DNA of 57,079 bases from Nodosilinea foveolarum (lineage in GTDB: Bacteria > Cyanobacteriota > Cyanobacteriia > Phormidesmidales > Phormidesmidaceae), in assembly GCA_003242035.1 (NCBI GenBank), contig QBMC01000006.1:1-57079 (forward strand), given 5' to 3'. Below, one piece after another: positions 1 through 8,069 of the stretch (within the stretch, counting starts at the first letter, position 1; every line of letters begins with the position of its first letter). Below the pieces are notes generated by a model. It saw nothing but the letters and a program-made list of their open reading frames with translations, was not told the DNA's origin and made no database searches. The translations under genes and the position numbers were made by a program.

Positions 1-158
1 GCTGCCAGTTTAGTCTAGACACACTTAAACGTATATTTAGAATGAAATAGCCCTGGTCACTTGCTAGATCGTCACAGGTCTAGCTGTTACCCGTCTATTC
101 GTCACTAAAATCAGGAATAGTCTACGCTCTATGAAGTGTCAAGAATGATACTAATTGA

Positions 159-281
159 TGCCTGCGCAAGCCGGAGATTTACTAGCGAACCTCCTTCTAC
201 CGGTGTAGAATACGGGCTAATGAAGGCTTTTTGAAGCCAGTTCATAACCCCCGTAGCTATTAACATCGGGTCTCGCAGGCA
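159..281 (+). ncRNA. Candidate folded RNA upstream of hetR
   Basis: This gap of about 355 bases before hetR has no convincing gene. It contains nested complementary segments. An 8-bp perfect closing stem pairs 159-166 with 274-281. Inside it are possible hairpins 173-176/191-194 (GGAG/CTCC), 195-200/205-210 (TTCTAC/GTAGAA, loop CGGT) and 212-216/250-254 (ACGGG/CCCGT), the last enclosing 225-229/234-238 (GGCTT/AAGCC). Together they suggest a multi-branch fold of about 123 nt ending 76 nt before the hetR ATG. It could be a small RNA, a leader element of hetR or chance pairing. I recognise no known riboswitch or RNA family, and strand is assumed from the direction of hetR. Confidence 0.25.
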
Positions 282-333
282 CAGTGAGTGAGGCTGTCTC
301 TTCCGTCCGTTTTCTGTGCATTCTATATATTAA

Positions 334-1281
<948 letters not shown>

Positions 1282-1364
1282 TCCAACAGAGCTAGCCGCG
1301 CAACAAATTAGTTCTCGGTAGGATAAACATACCCGCCGGGAATTTCGTTCGAAAAGAGCGTGTT

Positions 1365-2066
1365 CTATGCTGCTTGCCTGATCTCGTCTAGCTTGGCTTT
1401 TACTGCCTGAATGTCTTGCCACATTAACCACTTTGGCTTGCCCGGATCGCGGGAGGGGTTGCGCAGTAAGTACGCTGGGTGAAGGATGGGCATACATTGG
1501 CGACCTTCCCACTCAATCCAGGTGCCGCGAATTTTGGTAATGCCGCGTTTTTCGCTGGGCATGATTCCTTTAACGGCGGTGGCTCCCGTGAGGAGAATAA
1601 TTTTAGGATCGACTAAGCGGATTTGCTCCAGAATATAGGGACGACAGGCGTTGACTTCGGCGGCTAGCGGATTGCGGTTACCAGGTGGACGACATTTGAC
1701 GATGTTGCAAATGTAGGTGTCTTTTTCGCTGTCGAGGCGAACGGAGGTAAGGATTTTTTCGAGTAGCTGACCGGATCTGCCGACGAAGGGTAGGCCCTGT
1801 TCGTCCTCCTGCTGGCCAGGACCTTCACCGATAATCATAATGGGCGCAGTGCGGCTACCGCGACTGACAACAACATGGGTGCGCGTCTCGGCGAGTTCGC
1901 AGCGCTGGCAGCTTTTACAGTGTGCAGCTAGTGGGTCTAGCGATTCGTAGGTGCCGGAGGGAATGGGGACTTTGGCGCTAGTCGGAATTTTGGCGGGGTC
2001 GAAGTCTGCCGGGGGTGGGGTGGCCTCGACGCCTGCGGCACTAAAAAGGTCGATCTGGTCGGCCAT
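1365..2066 (-). CDS. Uracil-DNA glycosylase, family 4 (Fe-S)
   Basis: This enzyme removes uracil from DNA and starts base excision repair. The 233-residue product shows the family-4 hallmarks: a CKSCQRC cluster near residue 50, motif A GEGPGQQEDEQGLPFVGRSG, further cysteines in CNIVKCRPPGNRNP and NACRPY that can complete a [4Fe-4S] site, and the C-terminal HPAYLLRNP loop. Some bacterial genomes label such proteins as phage SPO1 DNA polymerase-related. The first 45 residues form a proline-rich extension. The gene converges on hetR with an 83-bp gap and no clear terminator hairpin. Confidence 0.93.
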   Translation of the reverse strand: MADQIDLFSAAGVEATPPPADFDPAKIPTSAKVPIPSGTYESLDPLAAHCKSCQRCELAETRTHVVVSRGSRTAPIMIIGEGPGQQEDEQGLPFVGRSGQLLEKILTSVRLDSEKDTYICNIVKCRPPGNRNPLAAEVNACRPYILEQIRLVDPKIILLTGATAVKGIMPSEKRGITKIRGTWIEWEGRQCMPILHPAYLLRNPSRDPGKPKWLMWQDIQAVKAKLDEIRQAA

Positions 2067-2171
2067 GGGGCTTTGCGTATTGAAGGATAGAATTGACTTC
2101 TCTTCAGTTTAAGGGCAAAGCCGTCAGACGATGGGGGGATCTGCGTTGGCAGAGGGTGGGTTTACAGAAGC

Positions 2172-2638
2172 GAGCGTAAAGCCCACCTCTTTTAAGGGTG
2201 GGATATAAGCCGGTGAGTGATAGCGAACAATCTATGTTCATCAAGCTTCACAGCGATTTAATATCATTTTTGGTAGAATCGAGATATCGAGTACAGGCTG
2301 AAAACCGCTAGCAGATTAAGACTAATATCACCGGCTAGGAAGGAGTAATGCTCAGAGGGCAAGGAAAATCCTCTCTAAAAACCTAGTTTCCTCATCCGAA
2401 ACGCAACCCAGACAAGTTCACGTTTTCAGTTCAAATTTGTACGGCGGGGCACGCCGAAACAAGCCTGCTTGCAGGTAAACGCTTTTGGAGAGATCGCCCT
2501 CTGGGATTTTGTAAATCAGGCTAGATACTCGCTCAATGAGTGGTGTTTCCGGTTTGAAGACTGCCAGCAATGGATGCAAAAGATTAAGGCTTCTCGCTGA
2601 ACTAAGAATCCCATCGGCTTTAGCCGTGGGAGTGTCAA
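2172..2638 (+). mobile_element. Non-autonomous or decayed IS200/IS605-type element
   Basis: The 637-bp gap between the uracil glycosylase and the glycosyltransferase is largely filled by this element. Its left side carries a subterminal palindrome, CCCACC (2182-2187) with GGTGGG (2197-2202), typical of IS200/IS605 left ends. Its right side ends in a hairpin (2610-2630, stem CCCA + CGGCT / AGCCG + TGGG) followed by AGTGTCAA. This resembles cyanobacterial tnpB right ends, where the 3' end of the reRNA lies. No tnpA and no complete tnpB is present. The exact ends are estimates, because this family makes no target duplication to mark them. Confidence 0.6.
2379..2600 (+). pseudogene. Possible C-terminal relic of a tnpB-like gene
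   Basis: This frame stays open for 73 codons and stops (TGA 2598-2600) just before the right-end hairpin of the surrounding element, the usual position of a tnpB stop. It has no obvious start codon and an in-frame TAA lies immediately upstream. The predicted end of the protein (around FGEIALWDFVNQ and WMQKIKASR) is not something I can assign to a family. No TnpB zinc-finger CxxC pairs or RuvC motifs remain. Calling it a tnpB remnant rests on position alone. Confidence 0.3.
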
Positions 2639-2678
2639 TTCTAAAGGCATAATTGTTATCTGACAGCGGTTGGGTGCT

Positions 2679-2696
2679 GGCGATTCCATAATCGCC
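2679..2696 (-). terminator. Hairpin just past the glycosyltransferase stop
   Basis: GGCGATT pairs perfectly with AATCGCC around a 4-base loop, starting 8 bp after the stop codon of the last gene of the polysaccharide cluster. The position suits a transcript end, but no T-run follows on the minus strand, so it may instead protect a 3' end or be incidental. Confidence 0.3.
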
Positions 2697-2703
2697 GCTC
2701 GGG

Positions 2704-3912
2704 TTATGGCTTTGCAGGACTGAGGATTGCCTGATAGCTGTGGGTGATTTGTTGGGCGATCGCCTGCCAACTGTAGTTTTCTATGGCGCACTGACGGGCA
2801 TTTTTTCCTCGCTGCCGCCGTTCTTCCCCGTCGCTTAGCGCGGTTTTGAGCGCCGCCGTGAGTGCGGTTGTTTCTGTAGGGACGACCCAACCAGATTGGC
2901 TAGATTGAATGGCAGGCCAGATATGCACCTGGTCGGAGATGATGACCGGAATCTGCGCGGCCATGGCTTCGGCGACGGCAATACCGAAGTTCTCGTAGTA
3001 GGAAGGCAGAACAAAAACGTCGGCAGCGCTGAGAATTTGCGCCTTAAGTTCGCCCGAGACGAAGCCGTTTAGCGTGGCCTGATGCGCCCAAATGGAGGTA
3101 GCTATTTGTTCTCGAATGCTGGTTTCGTAAGCCCGATCTTGAGGATTCGCGCCGCAGAGCAGTAGGTGAAAGGGACATTGTTGTTGGTGTAACTTTTCGA
3201 GCGCGGGGAGCAGCAGATCGAAGCCTTTTTTGGGATCAATGCGTGACATGAACAACACAATCGAACGCTCGGACGGAATGTTGAACTGTCGCTGAATGGC
3301 GGCTTTAGCGGCTGTTCGCCCTGGCAGTGTCGGTGGCGCTACGCCTAGTGGAATAACGAGATCGGGTGCGTTGCTCCCAAATCGTTCTGAGACTTTGGCC
3401 TCTTGCTCGCTGGTGAAGTGAATGGCAGCCGCACCCGCTAGATTTGGCTTTTCTAGCAGCGCTGCATAAAGCTGTTTAGCTCTTTTTTTCTTTTGCAGGT
3501 CGGCAGGATCTAGCGTACCAAGCGGGCGCATGAGGTAGGGAAGCTGTTGCCAACGGCAAACGGTGGCGGCGGCGGTACTAATAGGCGAGAAGAGGGCATG
3601 AATGTGGGCAATATCGTAGTGCTGGGCGTTTTGCCAGAGCCAGCTCAGGAGGCCGAGCGAAAATTTGTAGCGACGAAAGGGCGAGCAGCGAAAGTAGATG
3701 ATTTCGTAGCCGTCTTGAGGGACGGGTTGACTGAGGGGAACCGCCAGGGGGGATTCGTCAATATCGCCGTTGGCATCAGTGGTGAGAATGGTAACCTGGG
3801 CGATCTGCGCTTGCTGAGCGAGGGCTTCGCTGAGTCCTCTGACCATTTGGCTAGGGCCACCGTATACCAACGAAATGGATGGAACGATTTGGAGGACTTT
3901 TAGCGGCTTCAT
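2704..3912 (-). CDS. GT4 glycosyltransferase, HpsP-like
   Basis: This is a retaining GT-B glycosyltransferase of family 4, expected to add a sugar from a nucleotide donor to a polysaccharide intermediate at the cytoplasmic membrane face. The 402-residue product begins LQIVPSISLVYGGPSQMV, an acceptor-domain glycine loop, and has the C-terminal donor-binding signature SYYENFGIAVAEAMA (an E-x7-E arrangement). The N-terminus and the middle (RPLGTLDPADLQKKK) resemble the protein annotated HpsP in hormogonium polysaccharide clusters; that name is from memory. It is the last gene of a minus-strand cluster, 9 bp after the preceding reading frame. Confidence 0.85.
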   Translation of the reverse strand: MKPLKVLQIVPSISLVYGGPSQMVRGLSEALAQQAQIAQVTILTTDANGDIDESPLAVPLSQPVPQDGYEIIYFRCSPFRRYKFSLGLLSWLWQNAQHYDIAHIHALFSPISTAAATVCRWQQLPYLMRPLGTLDPADLQKKKRAKQLYAALLEKPNLAGAAAIHFTSEQEAKVSERFGSNAPDLVIPLGVAPPTLPGRTAAKAAIQRQFNIPSERSIVLFMSRIDPKKGFDLLLPALEKLHQQQCPFHLLLCGANPQDRAYETSIREQIATSIWAHQATLNGFVSGELKAQILSAADVFVLPSYYENFGIAVAEAMAAQIPVIISDQVHIWPAIQSSQSGWVVPTETTALTAALKTALSDGEERRQRGKNARQCAIENYSWQAIAQQITHSYQAILSPAKP

Positions 3913-3921
3913 AAGATGTGT

Positions 3922-4563
3922 CTAGATAATAGATGGATCGCGAGGCCCGATGGCTCCGGTTTCTAGATCGATTGAGAGGGTGGTGCCTCCAGTGAGGACG
4001 GTGGCGCAATTTTCTAGCTGGTTGAGCGTTGGGGCGGCTGAAATCCACCAGCCTGTAGTTGCTTGCTTTGTGAGGTCGGCGGTGGAAAGGTTGAGGGTGG
4101 TTTGGATGGCTTTGACGCTGTGCTGAGCGATCGCCTGACCTTTGATATCAATCAGCGTAATTGCATGAGGGCTGGCCACATTAATAAACTCATCGAGCAG
4201 TAGCACATTGCCCTGAGTGCCGATGAGAACAAATTTGGGGCCGTACTGGTGAGGCAGTGCTTTTTCCCAGAGAACGGTGCTGCCTTGGAAGAGTTTGGCT
4301 TGGGTGAGCGGCGTTTTCCAATTGTCTTCGGTTGAAATGACGAGCCGATAAGTGCCGCTGGTGAAGGTTTGACGGATAGGGGGATGCGCTAGGCGATCGC
4401 CATTCGCGTTACTGTCAGCGGATTCTACCATGACAATAGTGCTGGGCTGGGCGACCACAGAAAGCGCTTGTGAGACCCTTTGCCTTTGAGTAAAGGAACT
4501 GACGAGCATGCTAATGACCGCGACGATAACGGGCAACCCAATTAACCAAAGAAATTTATTCAT
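3922..4563 (-). CDS. Small membrane-anchored hypothetical protein in the hps cluster
   Basis: No family was recognised. The 213-residue product starts MNKFLWLIGLPVIVAVISMLV, a single N-terminal membrane anchor, followed by a predicted extracytoplasmic part rich in alternating hydrophobic residues. The frame is open further upstream, but ATG 4563 is chosen because it begins the anchor and overlaps the previous stop as ATGA (4560-4563), a sign of translational coupling. It lies between a PEP-CTERM metalloprotease and a glycosyltransferase, so a role in export or anchoring of surface material is plausible. That is inference from context only. Confidence 0.65.
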   Translation of the reverse strand: MNKFLWLIGLPVIVAVISMLVSSFTQRQRVSQALSVVAQPSTIVMVESADSNANGDRLAHPPIRQTFTSGTYRLVISTEDNWKTPLTQAKLFQGSTVLWEKALPHQYGPKFVLIGTQGNVLLLDEFINVASPHAITLIDIKGQAIAQHSVKAIQTTLNLSTADLTKQATTGWWISAAPTLNQLENCATVLTGGTTLSIDLETGAIGPRDPSII

Positions 4564-5600
4564 GACGCTGCTGTCGAGGATTTTTTGCGGGCCGCTATGA
4601 GTATGGCAAATAGCGACAGTGCTGCCCAAGTATTGGGTTCAGGAATAGACTGAGGAATCGCGGCAGCGCTTGTAATGGTTGCGCTTACCAAGGCAGCTTT
4701 TGAGGGCGCGATCATAGATGATAGGGTAGGGCTTATGAGCGATTGCAGCGCTTGATTCATGGCTAGTGAGGTCATAGCATCGCGTTGAAACGCTCGGCAA
4801 TTTGTGCATTGGCAAGTCTCTCCAATGGCATCACTCTCCGATGCTATCTCTGTTCCGGACAGACCGGCACTGTTATGGGTTAAAAAGCCGCTGAGCTTAA
4901 TTTTAGCAATTTGAGCGTCGCTTAGTTGGCTAACGCTACCAATATCCTCAATTGAGGTGGGAATGTTGCGATAACTGCCCTCGGTGAGTAGGTTATTAGC
5001 CTCGCCAGCGCCGAGCGATCCGTGGCGTAAGCCCAGATTATGGCCAATTTCGTGAGCTAGGGTGTCTGGGCGACCGGTGCCGTTAAACGTTCCAGATTCT
5101 TCACTAATCAGGACGCCATTGGCATCTATCCAGGCTAACCCAAACTGAGTGAAGCCCTCAGAAGCCTCAATTTCTTCAACAAACCAGACGTTGATGGGGC
5201 CGCTGGTGCGCGTGGAGTCTGGGTTTCGCCCAAATGCGCCTGCACCGCCCGTACGGGATAGTTCGTAGAATTCGTAGTCGCTAGAGCTACGGCTTGTGTT
5301 GTTGTCAATTTTCAAAAAGCGAGAGTTTCGAATTTGATTGATAGGAAGAAAAGAGACTTTGAGCTTAGCCTGGGCCAGAATTTTTCGGGTGATATCTTCG
5401 AACATATTGACGCTGGCGCAGTGGCTGCCGCTATCGTCGCAGACCTGAATCGGCTGAATGAAGAGTTCTCTGTCGGCTTCTCCAAAGTCAATTGTTTGAC
5501 CGCCAGAGGGGACGACTTCTGAGCAGCCCATTAGCGAGATCGTAATGAGGGCGATCGCTGGAAAGGGTCTGCGGATAAATCTGCTTGCTATCTTTTTCAC
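4560..5600 (-). CDS. PEP-CTERM metzincin-like metalloprotease, putative lipoprotein
   Basis: The 346-residue product combines three signals. A signal peptide ends in a lipobox-like SLMGC (Cys26). The metzincin zinc motif HEIGHNLGLRH lies at residues 183-193 (HExxHxxGxxH). A C-terminal sorting signal starts near residue 320 (PEPNTW, a hydrophobic segment, then ARKKS), as in proteins processed by exosortases in EPS-producing bacteria. The Met-turn position after the zinc site appears to be Leu (NNLLTEG, where related proteins usually have NLM). A CQCTNC motif lies near residue 263. It is probably a surface protease linked to matrix formation. No exosortase is in the window. Its stop overlaps the next start. 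Confidence 0.8.
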   Translation of the reverse strand: MKKIASRFIRRPFPAIALITISLMGCSEVVPSGGQTIDFGEADRELFIQPIQVCDDSGSHCASVNMFEDITRKILAQAKLKVSFLPINQIRNSRFLKIDNNTSRSSSDYEFYELSRTGGAGAFGRNPDSTRTSGPINVWFVEEIEASEGFTQFGLAWIDANGVLISEESGTFNGTGRPDTLAHEIGHNLGLRHGSLGAGEANNLLTEGSYRNIPTSIEDIGSVSQLSDAQIAKIKLSGFLTHNSAGLSGTEIASESDAIGETCQCTNCRAFQRDAMTSLAMNQALQSLISPTLSSMIAPSKAALVSATITSAAAIPQSIPEPNTWAALSLFAILIAARKKSSTAAS

Positions 5601-5759
5601 TATAGTTTTGGCGTTAACGAGAAATCGCTAAGCTGTATAGATCGAGCTGTTAGAACGAATCAAGAATATGGAGAGATATAAGACTATGAGGTTGAGTGGG
5701 TAGCTGCCTAAGATTCATCAACTTAGGGGGGCGAGGTCTAAGCATAGAAGCGTACAGAG

Positions 5760-5806
5760 GTTGCTCTTTAAGTCGCGCCTGGGTGCGTAAAATCCACGAG
5801 AGCAAC
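5760..5806. other. 8-bp inverted repeat in the gap between two cluster genes
   Basis: GTTGCTCT (5760-5767) and AGAGCAAC (5799-5806) are perfectly complementary around a 31-base spacer. They sit in the 241-bp gap between the GT4 stop and the start of the PEP-CTERM gene, the only large break in the cluster. It could be part of a promoter/operator for the second half of the cluster or a transcript processing site. Confidence 0.3.
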
Positions 5807-5841
5807 TATTTAGTTAAAGCTATGAATGAAACTTACTTCTG

Positions 5842-7020
5842 CTAAAACAAGGTTTTGTAAAAGTTAAGTAGCTGACTTGCCAAAGCCGCATTCGTGTAGT
5901 TTGTCCTAACACAATGATGCCCTTTTTTTGCCAGTGTTCGCTGTTGTTCTGGATGATTTATCAAGGTAGCTATTTTCTCGGCCAAGCTAGCGGCATCGCC
6001 TTCTGGAAAGATCAGTCCGTTGTCCTTAATAACATGGGGGATTTCGCCTGAGTCGGAGCCAATGACGGGAACTTGGCAGGCCATGGCTTCGATAATGACG
6101 TGGCCAAACTGTTCTTTCCAACCGGTTGCCGATAGGGTTTTGAATGCGTAGGTGGTTTCGGAGGGGAGTACTAGCGTATCCATCAGGTTGATGTATTTTG
6201 GGACATCGGCATGAGGGACGCTTTCTATCCAAATAATGCGATCGCCCATACCTGTTGCTTGGGCCTGCGCTTCTAGCCTTGCCTTTAGCGGCCCTCTTCC
6301 TAACAGCAGCAATTTCCAGGGCCGCTGAAGTTTAGTCTCCTGCAATTTTTCGAGAGCTGCAAACAGCGTCAGAAGTCCTTTTTCTTCAACAAAACGGCCC
6401 ACAAATCCAATCACAAAGTCTTCTGCTTGGATACCCTGTGCCGTCGCTAGTTCTGGCTGCTTTTCAGGATAAAACAGTGCCTCATCTACCCCTAGTTGCG
6501 GCATTACGCAGGTGGGGCCTTGGTAGCCGTGTGCTCGTAAAACATCAGCGCCGTCTTGATTGCCCACGACTAGGCCGTCGGTATGGCGGAGGTTGTAGTT
6601 TTCCAGTAAAGATAGTGGAAACTGCACCTGATACGGAAGATTCCACCAGGTAAAGAAGGCATTTTTAGCTTTCAATCTCAGCAGGCGATTGAGGGTAATT
6701 AGCTCGGCATATCCTAGTGACTTAGCGCCTTGTTCTACCTGAATAACGTCTGGATTGAATTCTCGTAGCAGCGAGATAATTTCTGCGCCAAAGCTAAGCA
6801 GTCCCTGATTGTTCTGACTGAAGTTAGAAATGGGAACAACGTTAAAGCGGCCTTCTTTTCTAGGTTGTGTAACAATCTTTTTGCTTTGAACGCCGCCTGG
6901 ATTCCATCGCTTAGGCACCACGACCGTGACTTCTACGCTGGGATCTATTTGAGTGAGCGATCGCAACTTTTCGCAGTTGAGATCGACAATATAAGTATGG
7001 CTGACGGTCAGAATTTTCAT
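5842..7020 (-). CDS. GT4 glycosyltransferase, HpsO-like position
   Basis: This GT-B glycosyltransferase probably extends the same surface polysaccharide. The N-terminal half holds a Rossmann-type start (MKILTVSHTYIV). The C-terminal half has the donor-site features VIGFVGRFVEEKGLLTL, LLLLGRGPL and FGHVIIEAMACQVPVIGSDSGEIP. ATG 7020 is preferred to the ATG at 7032 because it matches the family start and overlaps the stop of the preceding GT2 gene as ATGA. The product is 392 residues. Its order after HpsL and a GT2 protein matches my recollection of the hpsL-P locus of Nostoc punctiforme, hence HpsO-like, without certainty. Confidence 0.85.
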   Translation of the reverse strand: MKILTVSHTYIVDLNCEKLRSLTQIDPSVEVTVVVPKRWNPGGVQSKKIVTQPRKEGRFNVVPISNFSQNNQGLLSFGAEIISLLREFNPDVIQVEQGAKSLGYAELITLNRLLRLKAKNAFFTWWNLPYQVQFPLSLLENYNLRHTDGLVVGNQDGADVLRAHGYQGPTCVMPQLGVDEALFYPEKQPELATAQGIQAEDFVIGFVGRFVEEKGLLTLFAALEKLQETKLQRPWKLLLLGRGPLKARLEAQAQATGMGDRIIWIESVPHADVPKYINLMDTLVLPSETTYAFKTLSATGWKEQFGHVIIEAMACQVPVIGSDSGEIPHVIKDNGLIFPEGDAASLAEKIATLINHPEQQRTLAKKGHHCVRTNYTNAALASQLLNFYKTLF

Positions 7021-8060
7021 CTTGATGCGCAAATAGAAGCAGTACGAGAAGACTGTTGTTTTTGGCCGCTTGATCGATCAAATGGCTGGCTGAAGCGGCG
7101 ACCGTTGCGCTCTGTGGGTTTTAGCAAAGTAAAACTGGCCTTGAGAAAGCCAAAGCTGTAGAATCCAAAGCGAGAGATAATTTTGATCGGAGATCCGCTC
7201 TTATTGCAGGGAGGATGACCGAGAATATGGCAGTCGAATAGTCTGTCTGAAAACCTTAGAAGCTGGAGCGGCGTGAGGTTTTTGAGCGCCATGAGGAAAT
7301 GGTTGTAGTAAAAAGTATTTTGGTAGGTGAGCGATCGCGTTCCAACATCGTGGCAACCACCGGTTTCTTCGCCTAAATGCACCAAATGAGCGGCTGGTTC
7401 GTACCAGATCATTAGGCCGGTTTTGCGAAAGCGCAGACAAAAATCGGATTCTTCGCGAACGGCGCTGCCTTCGAACCGTTCGTCGAAGCGCAGTCCGTGT
7501 TCTACAAAAACGCTGCGACGAAAAGACATGTTGCAGCCTCTGGCCGTGAGCACTTGTTGGGGCCGTGTGGTATGTACCAGATCGATGTGATACCAGGCAA
7601 TGCCAGGGTCCATAGCCTCGGGTGGAAGCTGTTCAATGGGGGGAGAGGTGGATTCTGAGAGCTTCATGCGGTCGAATACTCGGCCAGCGATCGCGCCGAC
7701 TTCTGGCCTATTTTCAAACCCGGCGGCATGAGCGGCTAAAAAGCCTGCGGGCAGCTCGACATCATCATCTAAAAAGAGCAAGATACTGCCGTTTGCTCGC
7801 TCTATGGCATAGTTGCGAGCCGCTGGAAGGTTGGCCCAGGGCACGGTGTACAGAGCGATCTTATTTTCTGAGGCGAGCTGTGTTAAAAACTGCTGCGTTT
7901 CTCGCTCGTGATTTTGGGTCTGATCGACCACGATCACTTCGTAGGCTGAGTAGGTTTGTTCGAGCAGGCTTTTAAGGGTGTCGCACAGGATGGCCTCGCG
8001 TCCGTAGGTGGGAATGATGACTGAAATGAGTGGCCCGGTAGCGTGAGCAGAAAATGTCAT
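7017..8060 (-). CDS. GT2 glycosyltransferase, HpsN-like position
   Basis: This is an inverting GT-A fold glycosyltransferase. The 347-residue protein starts the catalytic domain with SVIIPTYGRE, has VVDQTQN, and carries the metal/nucleotide-binding acid cluster FLDDDVEL at residues 97-103. It continues with the acceptor-side motif ARGCNMSFRRS and with EESDFCLRFRKTG. The C-terminal tail is basic and weakly conserved in appearance. It starts 9 bp after the hpsL stop and overlaps the next GT4 start, so the three genes probably form one transcript. The GT2 family call is secure; the acceptor sugar is unknown. Confidence 0.88.
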   Translation of the reverse strand: MTFSAHATGPLISVIIPTYGREAILCDTLKSLLEQTYSAYEVIVVDQTQNHERETQQFLTQLASENKIALYTVPWANLPAARNYAIERANGSILLFLDDDVELPAGFLAAHAAGFENRPEVGAIAGRVFDRMKLSESTSPPIEQLPPEAMDPGIAWYHIDLVHTTRPQQVLTARGCNMSFRRSVFVEHGLRFDERFEGSAVREESDFCLRFRKTGLMIWYEPAAHLVHLGEETGGCHDVGTRSLTYQNTFYYNHFLMALKNLTPLQLLRFSDRLFDCHILGHPPCNKSGSPIKIISRFGFYSFGFLKASFTLLKPTERNGRRFSQPFDRSSGQKQQSSRTASICASR

Positions 8061-8069
8061 AGGAGAGAC

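Noticed and set aside
2516-2890. 124-codon minus-strand frame over the IS relic and the glycosyltransferase end
   Set aside because: Its N-terminal half is a shifted frame of the glycosyltransferase and its C-terminal half crosses the element's hairpin.
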